The notes: generated from the sequence alone by a model not told the origin. A stretch of DNA of 55,279 nt from Rhizorhabdus histidinilytica (GCF_900167915.1 NZ_FUYM01000017.1:1-55279), one strand, 5' to 3'; counted from the first letter of the stretch, positions 1-9,453 are shown. Translations and numbers: made by a program.

Positions 1-177
1 CCGCCGCTCGCCGCCATCGCCAACAAGGAGGCCGTCAACGCCGCCTTCGAGACCGGCCTCCACCACGGCCTGCTGTTCGAGCGCCGCACCTTCAATGGCC
101 TGTGCGCCACCGACGACAAGGCCGAGGGCATGACCGCCTTCGTCGAGAAACGCCCCGGCCTCTGGAAAGGACGATAA
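1..177 (+). CDS. Enoyl-CoA hydratase/isomerase family, C-terminal fragment
   Basis: The window opens inside this gene; the last 58 codons and a TAA stop are visible. The reading frame includes [17 protein letters not shown] and ends KRPGLWKGR. This is the usual C-terminal end of crotonases, where the gene product handles a CoA thioester in a beta-oxidation-like step. The acyl-CoA oxyanion-hole region lies outside the window, so the substrate cannot be inferred. About 105 bases separate it from the next plus-strand gene. Confidence 0.8.
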   Translation, partial: PPLAAIANKEAVNAAFETGLHHGLLFERRTFNGLCATDDKAEGMTAFVEKRPGLWKGR

Positions 178-282
178 GGGCGGGAGCCGACCGGCCTCGC
201 AATTGCGCGGCAAGGATCGGGGTTCGGGCCATTCGCTCCGGCGCTATCTCCCCGCAAGACGAAATGGCGAGGAGTTTCCGGT

Positions 283-1029
283 ATGAACGGTTCGGCCCTC
301 CGGCTTCCGGTTTCCGCGGGGACATCGGCGGAGGCCCGGGTCGCCGGCTATGACTGGCAAGCGATCGCGGGCGAGCTGGACGGCTTCGGCTGCACGATCC
401 TGCCGGCGTTGCTCTCCGCCGACCAGTGCCGTGCGCTCGCGGCACTCTATCCGGACGAGGGGCATTTCCGCAGCCGGGTCGTGATGGCTCGTCACGGCTT
501 CGGCCGGGGCGAATATCGCTATTTCAGCTACCCCCTCCCCGATCCGGTCGAGGCGTTGCGGACGGCGATCTATCCGCATCTCGCCGGGCTCGCCGATCGC
601 TGGAACGCGCGGATGGGGATCGACCAGCGCTATCCGGCTGATCATGCCGCCTATCTCGCGCGATGTCGCGAAGCCGGACAGGTGCGGCCCACGCCCCTGC
701 TGCTCCGCTATGGGTCGGGCGACCATAATTGCCTGCACCAGGACATCTATGGCGAGCTCGTCTTCCCGATCCAGATCGCGGTCCTTCTGTCGGAACCAGG
801 GGAGGACTTCACCGGCGGCGAGTTCGTCCTGACCGAACAGCGCCCGCGGATGCAGAGCCGGGTCGAGGTCGTGCCGCTACGACGGGGTGACGCCGTCGCC
901 TTCGCGGTCCATCATCGCCCCGTCCAGGGAACGCGCGGCACCTATCGCGTGACGATGCGCCACGGGGTGAGCCGACTGCGCTCGGGCGAGCGCCACACCC
1001 TCGGCATCATCTTCCACGACGCGCCCTAG
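283..1029 (+). CDS. 2OG-Fe(II) oxygenase (Oxygenase-NA / former DUF2086 type)
   Basis: A 248-residue protein that fits the Fe(II)/2-oxoglutarate-dependent Oxygenase-NA family, which has been proposed to act on damaged nucleic acid. The iron-binding HxD pair is visible as H152-Q-D154 (CLHQDIYG). Candidate distal His and Arg residues lie in the last 40 residues (RHGVSRLRSGERHTLGIIFHD). The family signature GEYRYFSYPLP is near residue 77. A GAGGAG Shine-Dalgarno sequence precedes the ATG. The gene overlaps the stop of the convergent META gene by four bases at 1026-1029. Substrate is unknown; DNA or nucleotide repair is inferred from the family only. Confidence 0.75.
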   Translation: MNGSALRLPVSAGTSAEARVAGYDWQAIAGELDGFGCTILPALLSADQCRALAALYPDEGHFRSRVVMARHGFGRGEYRYFSYPLPDPVEALRTAIYPHLAGLADRWNARMGIDQRYPADHAAYLARCREAGQVRPTPLLLRYGSGDHNCLHQDIYGELVFPIQIAVLLSEPGEDFTGGEFVLTEQRPRMQSRVEVVPLRRGDAVAFAVHHRPVQGTRGTYRVTMRHGVSRLRSGERHTLGIIFHDAP

Positions 1030-1754
1030 CGATCGACGACCCGCTGCTCGATCACCTGGTCGAGGGTCCAGCGCAGCGAGGAGGCGTCCGCCGGCGGGTT
1101 CGGGACCTTCTCCTCGATGATGCGCAGCCGATATTCGATGCCGGGCTGCGGGTCGAAGTCGACGATCCCGCCATAATGGAGCTGCCAGGGATCGCCCGGC
1201 TTCTCCCGGATCTGGAGGCAGGTCATCGGCGCGACGCCATGGCAGGGCCTGGTCTCGGCCGAGACGTAGATGAAGCGGCGCGGCGCGTCGGCGGCGGGCT
1301 TGTGGGCCGCCTGGTAGGTCAGCCGCTCGCCCTTCGCCGTGCGCAGGACGAGCCGGTCGCCGTCGATCCGCCAGCTCCGCACCGCGCCCAGGCTCGCGAC
1401 ATAGCGGCGCTCGAACGTCATCGCCGGTTCGGGACAGGCCATCTGCGTGCTCACGAACCGTCCCTTGCCGTCGCCGAGGCGGATCGACGCGCCCTTGACG
1501 CGATAGGAGCCGCCCGCGCGGTTGCACATCGTGTCGGTGGAGAAGCTGCCCCGCCTGGCGTCGAAGTCGAGCCGCAGCCGCTTGCCCTGCGGCACCTGCC
1601 GTCCGGTCCAGTCGACCAGGTCCCAATGCTGCGCGGCGAGCCTCGCGGGGCCCTGCGGCTGCGCGACGGGCTTTGCCGCGGTGACGGCGGTGGTCGCGGT
1701 CAGCGCAACGGCCAGGGCGATGGCCATCCGGCCGAGCCGGCGTTCGGAAATCAT
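1026..1754 (-). CDS. META (HslJ-like) and DUF4377 domain secreted protein
   Basis: A 242-residue exported protein. Residues 1-27 form a signal peptide (RRLGRMAIALAVALTATTAVTA). A META domain follows (AAQHWDLVDWTG to the LTYQAA region, with TMCNRAGGSY), then a C-terminal DUF4377 domain (FIYVSAETRPCHGVAPMTC, with VPNPPADASS). META proteins are envelope-associated and linked to stress or antibiotic tolerance in HslJ; no enzymatic function is known. The start at 1754 is preferred over a longer frame beginning at 1844 because AAAGGGAG lies just before this ATG and the signal peptide then starts correctly. It is the last minus-strand gene after the erythromycin-esterase-fold gene, 86 bases away. 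Confidence 0.75.
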   Translation of the reverse strand: MISERRLGRMAIALAVALTATTAVTAAKPVAQPQGPARLAAQHWDLVDWTGRQVPQGKRLRLDFDARRGSFSTDTMCNRAGGSYRVKGASIRLGDGKGRFVSTQMACPEPAMTFERRYVASLGAVRSWRIDGDRLVLRTAKGERLTYQAAHKPAADAPRRFIYVSAETRPCHGVAPMTCLQIREKPGDPWQLHYGGIVDFDPQPGIEYRLRIIEEKVPNPPADASSLRWTLDQVIEQRVVDR

Positions 1755-1840
1755 CTGGAAACTCCCTTTCGATGTCGCGCCGCCTCTGGACGATCGCGGC
1801 TGAACCGGTCGTGACGCCGCCGTTGTGATCGCGAAAGGAT

Positions 1841-3169
1841 TCACCGCGCCTCGGGAACGTGCGCGGCGGTCAGCGTGGCGATGAAGACCACCGCGTCCAT
1901 CGCGGTCGCGGGGGATATCTCGGCCTGGGTCACATGGTTGGCGCGGATCGACTGGGTCCGCCGCAGCCAGCCGGCCGCCGGACCGGCCGTGCGGGCGGGG
2001 CGCAGGTCAAGCAGGAAGCGCTCATACCCGACCCGTGCCAGGGCGACGTCGAGACTGCCGCTGCCGGGCGCGACCGGGGGCAGGCCGGCGCCGTTCAATC
2101 CCGATGCGATCGGCACGATGAACAGCTGGTCGCCGAGTGCCGCGCGCAGATGCTGGCCCATCGCCTTCGGCGCACGCCGGTAGACCGACCATATGCCGCC
2201 GCGCGTCGCCGCGTTCATCACATGCCCGTCATGCGCGAACAGCAGCACGCGCCCGTCCGGCCCCTCGCGATCGAGCACCCAATGGGCATTGTCGGCCATC
2301 GCCGCGTCGCGGGCGGCGTCGGCGCGGTAATCCTCTGGCGACAGCTCCTCACCGGAGGGAGCGGAGGTCCGGAACATATGGTCGAGTTGGCGGGCGAGCG
2401 CCGCGTTGCGGCGAGCCCAGTCGAACTCGTCACGCCCCGATCGCGCCGCGAGGCGATCGCCATGGCGATCGAGATAGCGGGCCAGCCCGTCGACCGCCGC
2501 GCGCAGGCGGCGGCGCTCGGCCCGGCTCAGCGCGGCATGAGCGGGATGGGTGAAGCGCCCGAGGAAGGGCTCGACCGCCCCCCGCACGGCGCGCGAGTCC
2601 GTAGCATCGAAGCGCGCGAGATAGGCGAGCGCGGCGTCGAGCGTGATCCGCGCGTTCGCCCAGGCGCCGCTGCTGTCGCCGCCGCTCATGTCGATGCCGT
2701 AGAAGGCGATCTTCCGCGCATGCGCGGGATCGGCATTATAGGCGCGCATCCACTCGACCAGCGCGACATTCTCGGCGAACCGCCCGAAGCCCCAGCTCAG
2801 ACTCTCCCGGACCAGTTGGCGCACATCGCCCGGTCCACCCGCGACATAGTCGTGCAGCCGCCGCGCCTCGCTGGTGCCGCTTTCGATCGCGATCGCGGTG
2901 AAGCCCTGCTGCTCGACGAGATGGCGGAACAGGCAGTTGCGAAAGGCCAGCGGCTCGTGCGCGCCATGCGCCGGTTCGCCCAGCGCGATCATCCGGGCCG
3001 TGCCCGCCGCCCGGCCGACCGCCGCCATCGACGGATCGTCGCAAGCCGGCAACGGCACGGCATGATCGCGCGCCCACGCCAAGAACGCCGCCGCAGGATC
3101 GGCCTCGGCGGCAGCCGACGCGGACAGGAGCAGGCCGAGCGTGGCCATGACCGCGCCGAACCGGATCAT
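1841..3169 (-). CDS. Erythromycin esterase family protein, secreted
   Basis: A 442-residue protein with an N-terminal signal peptide (MIRFGAVMATLGLLLSASAA). Family motifs are visible in order: LGEPAHGAHEP with the putative catalytic His, IAIESGTSEAR with the conserved Glu, FYGIDMSGG, and near the C terminus LLFAHDGHVMN. The fold is shared by macrolide esterases EreA/EreC and by succinoglycan-biosynthesis-like hydrolases. Its ATG overlaps the stop of the upstream beta-lactamase-fold gene (ATGA). It is therefore part of a five-gene TonB receptor/D-glutamate operon, and a hydrolytic role on an imported or periplasmic compound seems likelier than macrolide resistance. Substrate unknown. Confidence 0.75.
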   Translation of the reverse strand: MIRFGAVMATLGLLLSASAAAEADPAAAFLAWARDHAVPLPACDDPSMAAVGRAAGTARMIALGEPAHGAHEPLAFRNCLFRHLVEQQGFTAIAIESGTSEARRLHDYVAGGPGDVRQLVRESLSWGFGRFAENVALVEWMRAYNADPAHARKIAFYGIDMSGGDSSGAWANARITLDAALAYLARFDATDSRAVRGAVEPFLGRFTHPAHAALSRAERRRLRAAVDGLARYLDRHGDRLAARSGRDEFDWARRNAALARQLDHMFRTSAPSGEELSPEDYRADAARDAAMADNAHWVLDREGPDGRVLLFAHDGHVMNAATRGGIWSVYRRAPKAMGQHLRAALGDQLFIVPIASGLNGAGLPPVAPGSGSLDVALARVGYERFLLDLRPARTAGPAAGWLRRTQSIRANHVTQAEISPATAMDAVVFIATLTAAHVPEAR

Positions 3170-4794
3170 GGCAGGTCGACCCGGTAGAGCGGCACCCCGC
3201 TCAGCCTCAACCGCTGCGCGCGGCCGTCGATCGAGGTGTCGAACACCAGCTCCTCGGGCGCATAGGCCGGCTCGGCGAGGCGGAAGCGGCCCGGGCCGTC
3301 CTCGGCCAGCATATCGGGCGGCGCGTTGGAATCGGCATAGGCCATCATCAGCCGCCCGTTGCGGACGAAGATGCGCACACCCGGCCCCTCCTCGCCATGC
3401 GCCATGTAGCGGCCGACAAGCGCGCGATAGGCGGCGGACGTCTCGGGGGGCGGCGGGCCGCTGCCCGCCTTGGCATAGCCGGTCGCGCCGTCGGAGACAT
3501 CGGTCACCGCACCGGCCGCGTCGCGGAAGAAGATCAAGCTGCGCGGCCCCTGCGGCGTCAGATAGGCGCCCCAGCCGTCGCGCGTCAGCCGCACCAGCGG
3601 CACCGTCGCGCCGTCGCGGGTGGCGGCGAGCTGTCCCGACGCATCGACGACAATGTCCAGCCGCTCGCCGCGCGGGCCAATGAAATGGCCGGCGAAGCTC
3701 GACGGTTCGGCGAAGGGCTTCGGCGCGCCGCTCGCCTTGTCCGGCGCCTTGCCCGACAGGCGCGCGATGATGCGGCCGCGCAAGCCCGGGTCGATCGGAC
3801 CGTTGCCGAGCAGCACCACCGCCACCCCCTGCCCCAGGTCGGCGTGAAGATAGGCCTGGAAGCCAGCGATCGATCCGCTGTGCGCGAGCACCCGGCCCCC
3901 ATCGAGCACGTCGAAGCCATAGCCGTAGTCGTCGAGCCGCGCGGTCGCGAGGCGCGCGAAGGCCCGTTCGGAGATCAGTCGCCCGCCCGGTGCGTCGCCG
4001 CGTGCGAGCAGCATGCGGGCATAGGCGGCCATGTCACCCGCGGTCGAGACGATCGCGCCGTCCGCCGCCAGATAGGGAAACCAGGGCGCCGCATGATAGC
4101 TGCCGTCGGGCGAGCGCGCATAGCTGGTCGCGATCCGCCCGCGCAGCCGGTCGTCGATCTGCGGCACGGTGGCGGCCATGCCGAGCCGGTCGAGCACCCG
4201 CCGCTTCAGCACCAGCGCGAAGGGCTGCCCCTCGATCCGCTCGGCGGCATAGCCGAGCAGTTGATAGCCCAGGTTCGAATACCAGAAATGCGCGCCCGGC
4301 GCATAACGCGGCTCGAGCGCGTTCGTCGCGGCGATGGCAAAGCGCATCGACGCGACGTCGGCCAGGTAATTGGGCAGGCCGGCGGTGTGGGTGAGCAGCG
4401 CGTCGCCGGTAATCGCGGGAAAGGCGCCGCGCGGATGGAAATCGGGAAGATAGCGCGCGATCGGTGCATCGGGATCGAAGCGTCCCTCGTCGGCGAGCTG
4501 CATCAGCGTGATCGCGGTGAACGACTTGGAGATCGAACCGATCGCGAAGCGGGTGTCGGCCGCCACTGGCGTCCGGGCGGCGATGTCGGCATAGCCGTGC
4601 ATCGCGACCAGCAAGGTCCGGTCGCGATCGGTGACCGCGACGGCGAGCCCCCAGGGATCTGGCGCGGCGGCGACCATCGCCCGGACCTCGGCGATCGCCG
4701 CCTGGGACACCGGGCCCGCGGCCGAAACCGGTGCCGCGACGGCCAGGCCCAGCGACAGCGCGAGGGCGAGGCCGAGGCGGCTCAGCCGAGACAT
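3166..4794 (-). CDS. Serine hydrolase, beta-lactamase / class C PBP fold
   Basis: A 542-residue secreted protein with a signal peptide over residues 1-26. The three active-site motifs of the penicillin-recognising fold are present: S87-x-x-K90 (IGSISKSFTA), Y172-S-N174 (FWYSNLGYQ) and HSG (LAHSGSIAGF). The C-terminal ~170 residues are a beta-rich extension, as in D-aminopeptidase and esterase members. The start at 4794 overlaps the end of dgcN by 13 bases, and its stop overlaps the next ATG. In this D-glutamate context a DD-peptidase, D-aminopeptidase or D-amino-acid amidase role is attractive but inferred; an esterase is equally compatible with the motifs. Confidence 0.8.
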   Translation of the reverse strand: MSRLSRLGLALALSLGLAVAAPVSAAGPVSQAAIAEVRAMVAAAPDPWGLAVAVTDRDRTLLVAMHGYADIAARTPVAADTRFAIGSISKSFTAITLMQLADEGRFDPDAPIARYLPDFHPRGAFPAITGDALLTHTAGLPNYLADVASMRFAIAATNALEPRYAPGAHFWYSNLGYQLLGYAAERIEGQPFALVLKRRVLDRLGMAATVPQIDDRLRGRIATSYARSPDGSYHAAPWFPYLAADGAIVSTAGDMAAYARMLLARGDAPGGRLISERAFARLATARLDDYGYGFDVLDGGRVLAHSGSIAGFQAYLHADLGQGVAVVLLGNGPIDPGLRGRIIARLSGKAPDKASGAPKPFAEPSSFAGHFIGPRGERLDIVVDASGQLAATRDGATVPLVRLTRDGWGAYLTPQGPRSLIFFRDAAGAVTDVSDGATGYAKAGSGPPPPETSAAYRALVGRYMAHGEEGPGVRIFVRNGRLMMAYADSNAPPDMLAEDGPGRFRLAEPAYAPEELVFDTSIDGRAQRLRLSGVPLYRVDLP

Positions 4795-5828
4795 GCGTCC
4801 ACCAGCCGTTCGAAGCTCGGGCCGCCGCGCATCGGATCGGCCACCGGCAGTTGCCACTCGCGGCTGCGGCGGGCGATCAGCGCCTCCGCCTCGTCAGCCG
4901 ACAGCCCGGCGGTGTTGAGCGATACCCCGGCGCAGCGCACCGCCGCATTGGTCCGCCGCGCCAGTTGCAGCGACAGGTCGACCGCCTCGCCGATCGACGG
5001 CAGCGGATAGTCGGGCAGGCCCATGATCCGGTCGCGGCCATGCGCGTGGCACAGCACCAATATGTCGGGCTGCGATCCGTGCAGCAACCCCAGCGACACG
5101 CCGGCATAAGACGGGTGGAAGATCGACCCCTGACCCTCGATCACGTCCCAATGGCCGGGATCGGCATCGGGGCTGAGCTTCTCGGCGGCGCCGGCCACGA
5201 AATCGCTGACCACCGAATCGATCGGGATGCCCGACCCCGCGATCATGATCCCGGTTTGGCCGGTCGCGCGGAAATCCGCCGCCAGCCCGCGCCCCCGGAA
5301 CGCCGCCGCGAGCGCGAGCGCGGTATATTTCTTGCCCAGCGCGCAATCGGTGCCGACGGTCAGCAGGCGCTTGCCCGTCCGGGGCTTGCCACTTGCGATC
5401 GGCAGGCCGGGGGGCGGAACGCGCACGTCGATCAGACGGCGGCCGAGCCGCTCCGCCGCCGCCCGCAGGCACGGCTCCTCGGCGAGCCGGTCGTGCGCAC
5501 CGCTGATGATATCGAGCCCCGCTTCGAGCGCCTCGACGATGTACGGGATCCAGGGCGGCGCGATCGCACCGCCGATCGACGCTACCGACAGCACCAGCGC
5601 GCGGGCGCCGGCGCGATAGGCATCGGCCGGCCGCAGGACGGGAAGGCCGAGCGACGCCCGCGCGCCGTCGCATTTATATTCGGCGACGCACAGGTCGGGC
5701 GCCCAGTCGCGCAGGCCGAGCCCGGTCTTGAGGAAGCCGGTGTCGTCGGCGTCGCCGAGGAACAGCAGATAGGGGCGCGGCAGGTCGAGCCCCTGCGCCG
5801 GGCGCGGGGCGATCGCGGCGGCGTTCAC
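4782..5828 (-). CDS. dgcN: DgcN family protein (DUF1611), D-glutamate pathway
   Basis: A 348-residue DUF1611 protein matching the DgcN type. The N-terminal domain covers roughly residues 1-135. The C-terminal P-loop-like domain has a GTDCALGKKYTAL nucleotide/CoA-binding motif, followed by TGQTGIMIAGSGIPIDS and EGQGSIFHPSYAGVSLGLLHG. DgcN is described as an N-acetyltransferase that acetylates D-glutamate before DgcA epimerises N-acetyl-D-Glu. Its ATG overlaps the stop of the deacylase gene (ATGA). A dgcA-like enolase is encoded at 10859-11938, so both partners are present but on opposite strands. Identification rests on motifs and on this pairing; the substrate here is an inference. Confidence 0.8.
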   Translation of the reverse strand: MNAAAIAPRPAQGLDLPRPYLLFLGDADDTGFLKTGLGLRDWAPDLCVAEYKCDGARASLGLPVLRPADAYRAGARALVLSVASIGGAIAPPWIPYIVEALEAGLDIISGAHDRLAEEPCLRAAAERLGRRLIDVRVPPPGLPIASGKPRTGKRLLTVGTDCALGKKYTALALAAAFRGRGLAADFRATGQTGIMIAGSGIPIDSVVSDFVAGAAEKLSPDADPGHWDVIEGQGSIFHPSYAGVSLGLLHGSQPDILVLCHAHGRDRIMGLPDYPLPSIGEAVDLSLQLARRTNAAVRCAGVSLNTAGLSADEAEALIARRSREWQLPVADPMRGGPSFERLVDACLG

Positions 5829-7318
5829 TTGCGGAACTCCGAACGGACCGGCCGGCCCGGCCGCACGTCGGGCACGAGCGCGCCCCGGTCGACGACGAGC
5901 ACGCCGTTGACCATCACGTAGCGGAAACCCTCCGACGGGCGGGCGGCGTCGCCATAAGCGGCCCTGGCGCCGACGGTGGCCGGGTCGAAAAGGACGATGT
6001 CGGCATCGGCCCCCGCCTGGAGCCGGCCCTTGCGGCGCATCGCCGGCACGAACGCCTCGAGCCGCTGCGCCGGCATCAGCGCCATCTTGCGGATCGCCTC
6101 GCTCCAGCCCAGCGCGCCTGTTTCGCGGACATAATGGCCCAGCACCCGCGCGAAGGTGCCGGCCGATCGGGGGTGGCTGTTGGGCCCCGCGATATTGCCG
6201 CCGTCGCTGGCGACGAGCACCAGCGGGTCGCGCAGCAGCGTGGCGATGGTGGCCTCGCTGTTCATGTGCATGATCACGCCGTCGTCACCGGTGCCGGTGC
6301 GGAGCGCGTCGAACTCGGTCTGGGTCAGCCGCTTGCCGGTGCTGCGCGACTGGAGGTCGCCGACCCCGACGCCCCAACGCTTTTCCCAGCCGGGATCGAA
6401 GATCACGCTGCGGATCGAGTCGACCGACCCGTCCCACGGATAGGCCTCGGTCGACACGTCGGCGCCATGGGCCTTCGCCTCGCGCATCAGTCGCGTCATC
6501 AGCGGCGCGTCGGACATCGCCATGCTGTTGATGTGGACGACATGGACGCAGGCGCCGGTGATCGCGGCGTTGGCGATGCTTTCCTGCACCGACTCCAACG
6601 TGCTGTCGGGCTCGATGAGGCTGCCGTAGCGGACATGGGTGAAGACGCATGTCCGCATCCGCCCGGCGACGCGGGTGACGTCGAGCATCTCCTTATGGGT
6701 GATGCCCGGCGCATATTGGGTGCCGCTGCCGATGCCGATCGCCCCGGCGCGCAGTCCTTCCTCCAGCAAGGGCGCGAGGCGGTCATATTGGGCGTCGGGG
6801 ATCGGAAGGTCGATCTCCTCCCCGGCGAAGAAGGCCTCGGGCTTGTCGAGCGCGGCGAGCGCCTCGGCGCCGCCCCCCTTCTGCAGGAAATAGCGAATCG
6901 GGGTATGGCCGACGCTGGTGCCGTAGTTGAGCAGTTCGCGCCCCTGGCGCTTCGCATACCAGCGGTCGACCGGATAGGCGCCGATCTCCAGCTCCAGCCG
7001 TGTGGTGACGCCGTCCCGCGCCTGGTAGCCCGCCGTCTCCTGGTTGGTCGCGTGCGAATGGAGGTCGATGAAGCCCGGCGCCGCGATCAGCCCGCGCGCG
7101 TCGATCGTCCGCCGCCCCTCGATCGGCGCGGCGGTGACGGCGGTGATCCGGTCGCCGTCGATCGCAATGTTGCGCACCGCGTCGAGCCCGCTTTCGGGAT
7201 CGATCGCCCGCGCGCCGATATAGACGACGTCGTAGACGGCCGCCGCCGCCGGCCGGCCGGCAAGCGACAGCGCCGCCACGGCCGCCAGGGCGATCGTCCT
7301 TCCAGGGATAAGCCTCAA
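5825..7318 (-). CDS. N-acyl-D-glutamate deacylase-like amidohydrolase, secreted
   Basis: A 497-residue amidohydrolase of the D-aminoacylase superfamily. The metal HxH is in GFIDLHSHATN. The usual bridging Cys segment of D-aminoacylases is replaced by GVTTRLELEIGAYPVDRWY, which I associate with the D-glutamate-deacylase subgroup. GSGTQYAPG, TEAYPWDGS and ASDGGN follow. The start is read as TTG at 7318. The TTGA overlaps the stop of the TonB receptor gene, GGAGGGATTT lies just before it, and the protein then begins with a clean signal peptide (RLIPGRTIALAAVAALSLAG). A longer ATG-started frame would run back into the receptor gene. Role: release of D-Glu from N-acyl-D-Glu or related amides (inferred). 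Confidence 0.8.
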   Translation of the reverse strand: MRLIPGRTIALAAVAALSLAGRPAAAAVYDVVYIGARAIDPESGLDAVRNIAIDGDRITAVTAAPIEGRRTIDARGLIAAPGFIDLHSHATNQETAGYQARDGVTTRLELEIGAYPVDRWYAKRQGRELLNYGTSVGHTPIRYFLQKGGGAEALAALDKPEAFFAGEEIDLPIPDAQYDRLAPLLEEGLRAGAIGIGSGTQYAPGITHKEMLDVTRVAGRMRTCVFTHVRYGSLIEPDSTLESVQESIANAAITGACVHVVHINSMAMSDAPLMTRLMREAKAHGADVSTEAYPWDGSVDSIRSVIFDPGWEKRWGVGVGDLQSRSTGKRLTQTEFDALRTGTGDDGVIMHMNSEATIATLLRDPLVLVASDGGNIAGPNSHPRSAGTFARVLGHYVRETGALGWSEAIRKMALMPAQRLEAFVPAMRRKGRLQAGADADIVLFDPATVGARAAYGDAARPSEGFRYVMVNGVLVVDRGALVPDVRPGRPVRSEFRK

Positions 7319-9453
7319 AAATCCCTCCGCACCGAGATGGTGAAGCTGCGCGGCTCGCCGACGACATTGCCGTAGAACAGCGTCTGATAGTTGTTGATGT
7401 AATATTTCTTGTCGAACAGGTTCTTGAGGTTGAGCTGCAACCTCCATCCGTCGAAGCTGTAGCCGGCCGAGGCGTCGACCAGCGTGTAGGAGCCGATGTC
7501 GCGGGTCGATCCGTCATAGGCGGTGTTGACCGAACCGACATAGCGGGCGCCGCCGCCGAGCAGCAGGCCGTTGTCGAACATATAGCTGGTGAACAGGCTC
7601 GCCGTCGTCTTCGGCAGGAAGGTGACGGTGGTGCCGATCAGCGTTGGATCGTCGTCCTTGCGAATCTTCGGATCGAGGATGCTGAGGCCGGCATTGACCT
7701 GCCAGCCGCGGACGATCTCGCCCACCGCCTGCAACTCGAGGCCGCGATGGCGCACCTCGCCGATCGCCTTGTAGCGATCGATCAGGTTGACGGTCTGGTC
7801 GTAGCGCGCCTGGTTCGCCTGGCGCACGTCGAACAGCGCGCCACTGAGCAACAGGCGGCGGTCGGACGAGACATATTTGACGCCCAGCTCATATTGCTCG
7901 CCCGACAACGGCGCGAGCACGTTGCCGGCGGTGTCGATGAACAGCTGCGGCTGGAAGGATTCGCTGTAGGAGGCATAGATGTTGAGCCCCTTGACCGGCT
8001 CCAGCGTCGCGGCGAGGCGCAGGCTGGTCTGGCTGTCGCCGCTGAAGTCCTGGCGGGGGCCGGTGCCCGATCGCTTGGTGACGTCGGGCTTGGACCAGGA
8101 GATACCGCCGAGCAGGGTGAGCGGCTCCGCCACCTTGATGTCGGCCTGGCCCGAGAGGGTCAGGTAACGCAGCCGCCGCCCCAGCGCATAGTCGAAGCCC
8201 GGATATTGCGCGGCGTTGAGCGCCGCCTCGATCGCCGGGATGCCGTCGAAGATGTTGACCATGTCGTTGGGCAGGTCGGGCACCAGCCCGTTCGACTGGG
8301 TCCGATAGTCCTGATAATTGGCGGCGACGGTGACGAAGCTGTCGGCGAGGCCGAGATCGTCGAGCTTGTAGAGGCTCGACAGCCCGGCGCTGAACGATTC
8401 CTGGTCGTTCTTCGTGTAGCGCTGCGCCGCGAGGAAGAAGTCGCCATTCGGTTGCAGGTCGAAGCCGAAGCCCGACTGGCCGGTGGTGTTGTAGTAGAGA
8501 TAGTTGAGCTTGAGGCTGACCGACCAGGCCGATGACGGCTCCCAGTTCAGCCCCCCATTGATCCGCTTGACGCGGGTGACGATGTTGAAATCGCCCGATC
8601 CGATGAAGAAGGAGCGGCCGACCGGCGCCGGCGATCCGTCGGGCAGGGTCGGGATGCCGTCGAACGGCGTGCGCCGGTAATGTTCGTAGCCGCCGTGGAG
8701 ATAGCCGCTCAGCGTATCGGTCAGGTCGGCGTCGAGCCCGAGATAGGCGACCGTCTTGGCCGAATCGACGCGCTTCATGAAGCTGCCCGCTTCCTCATGC
8801 GCGGCGACGCCGATCGCGCGGATCGTCCCCGCCTCGTCGAGTGCGCCCGCGACCTGCCCCTCGGCGCGCCAGCGGCCCCATGATCCGCCCAGCACCTGGA
8901 CGTAGGACGGCGTGTCGGCCCGCGCGCTCTTGGTCACCTGGTTGATGATGCCGCCCGGATTGGCGGCGCCATAGACCACCGAGGTCGGGCCCTTGACGAT
9001 CTCCAGCCGTTCGAGCGTCGCGAAGTCGGGCTCGAAGTCGAGCAGGCCGACGTTCAGGCCGTCGATCGCATTGCCCGAGGTGAAGCCGCGCAGCTTGACC
9101 ACCGATCCGAAGCCGCCGGGATTGCCGTCGAACAGCGCGCCCGGCGTATATTGGGCGACCTCGCCCAGCGTCTTGATGTCGGTCGCCTTCAGGAAGTCCT
9201 GATTCACTAGGCTGATCGACTGCGGCACCGCCTCGATCGACAGCGGCAAGCCGGTGGTGCCGCTGGTGTCCTCGCTGAGATAGCGATAGCCGGTGACGAC
9301 GATGTCGCCGTCCGCCGCATCGGCGGGCTCGGCCGCCGTCTCCGCTTGCGCCGCGCCGGCCCAGAGGCCGATCCCGCCGATCGCCAGCAGCGAGGCCGAC
9401 CACGCGGCCCGCTTCCCCATCCCTATGCCGCCACACCGCCTGAGCGTCTTCAT
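7315..9453 (-). CDS. TonB-dependent outer-membrane receptor (siderophore-receptor type)
   Basis: A 712-residue outer-membrane receptor. A signal peptide is followed by the plug domain. The TonB-box-like segment is DIVVTGYRY, and plug motifs are EAVPQSISLVNQDFL, VVKLRGFTSGNAIDG and LEIVKGPTSVVYGAANPGGIINQVTK. A long beta-barrel ends in RSFTISVRRDF with a terminal Phe, as expected for BamA recognition. The start at 9453 is chosen because GGGGGTGTG precedes this ATG. Motifs are of the ferrichrome/pyoverdine-receptor type. As the first gene of a D-amino-acid catabolic operon it more likely imports an organic substrate such as a peptide. It is divergent from the RpiR regulator, with a conserved operator element between them. 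Confidence 0.9.
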   Translation of the reverse strand: MKTLRRCGGIGMGKRAAWSASLLAIGGIGLWAGAAQAETAAEPADAADGDIVVTGYRYLSEDTSGTTGLPLSIEAVPQSISLVNQDFLKATDIKTLGEVAQYTPGALFDGNPGGFGSVVKLRGFTSGNAIDGLNVGLLDFEPDFATLERLEIVKGPTSVVYGAANPGGIINQVTKSARADTPSYVQVLGGSWGRWRAEGQVAGALDEAGTIRAIGVAAHEEAGSFMKRVDSAKTVAYLGLDADLTDTLSGYLHGGYEHYRRTPFDGIPTLPDGSPAPVGRSFFIGSGDFNIVTRVKRINGGLNWEPSSAWSVSLKLNYLYYNTTGQSGFGFDLQPNGDFFLAAQRYTKNDQESFSAGLSSLYKLDDLGLADSFVTVAANYQDYRTQSNGLVPDLPNDMVNIFDGIPAIEAALNAAQYPGFDYALGRRLRYLTLSGQADIKVAEPLTLLGGISWSKPDVTKRSGTGPRQDFSGDSQTSLRLAATLEPVKGLNIYASYSESFQPQLFIDTAGNVLAPLSGEQYELGVKYVSSDRRLLLSGALFDVRQANQARYDQTVNLIDRYKAIGEVRHRGLELQAVGEIVRGWQVNAGLSILDPKIRKDDDPTLIGTTVTFLPKTTASLFTSYMFDNGLLLGGGARYVGSVNTAYDGSTRDIGSYTLVDASAGYSFDGWRLQLNLKNLFDKKYYINNYQTLFYGNVVGEPRSFTISVRRDF

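Noticed and set aside
1841-3169. Macrolide resistance gene
   Set aside because: Family membership alone does not show this; the gene is coupled to a catabolic operon and many members are not resistance enzymes.
7315-9453. Iron-siderophore uptake locus
   Set aside because: The receptor has siderophore-receptor motifs, but I see no Fur-like box, ABC importer or reductase, and it is coupled to D-amino-acid genes.
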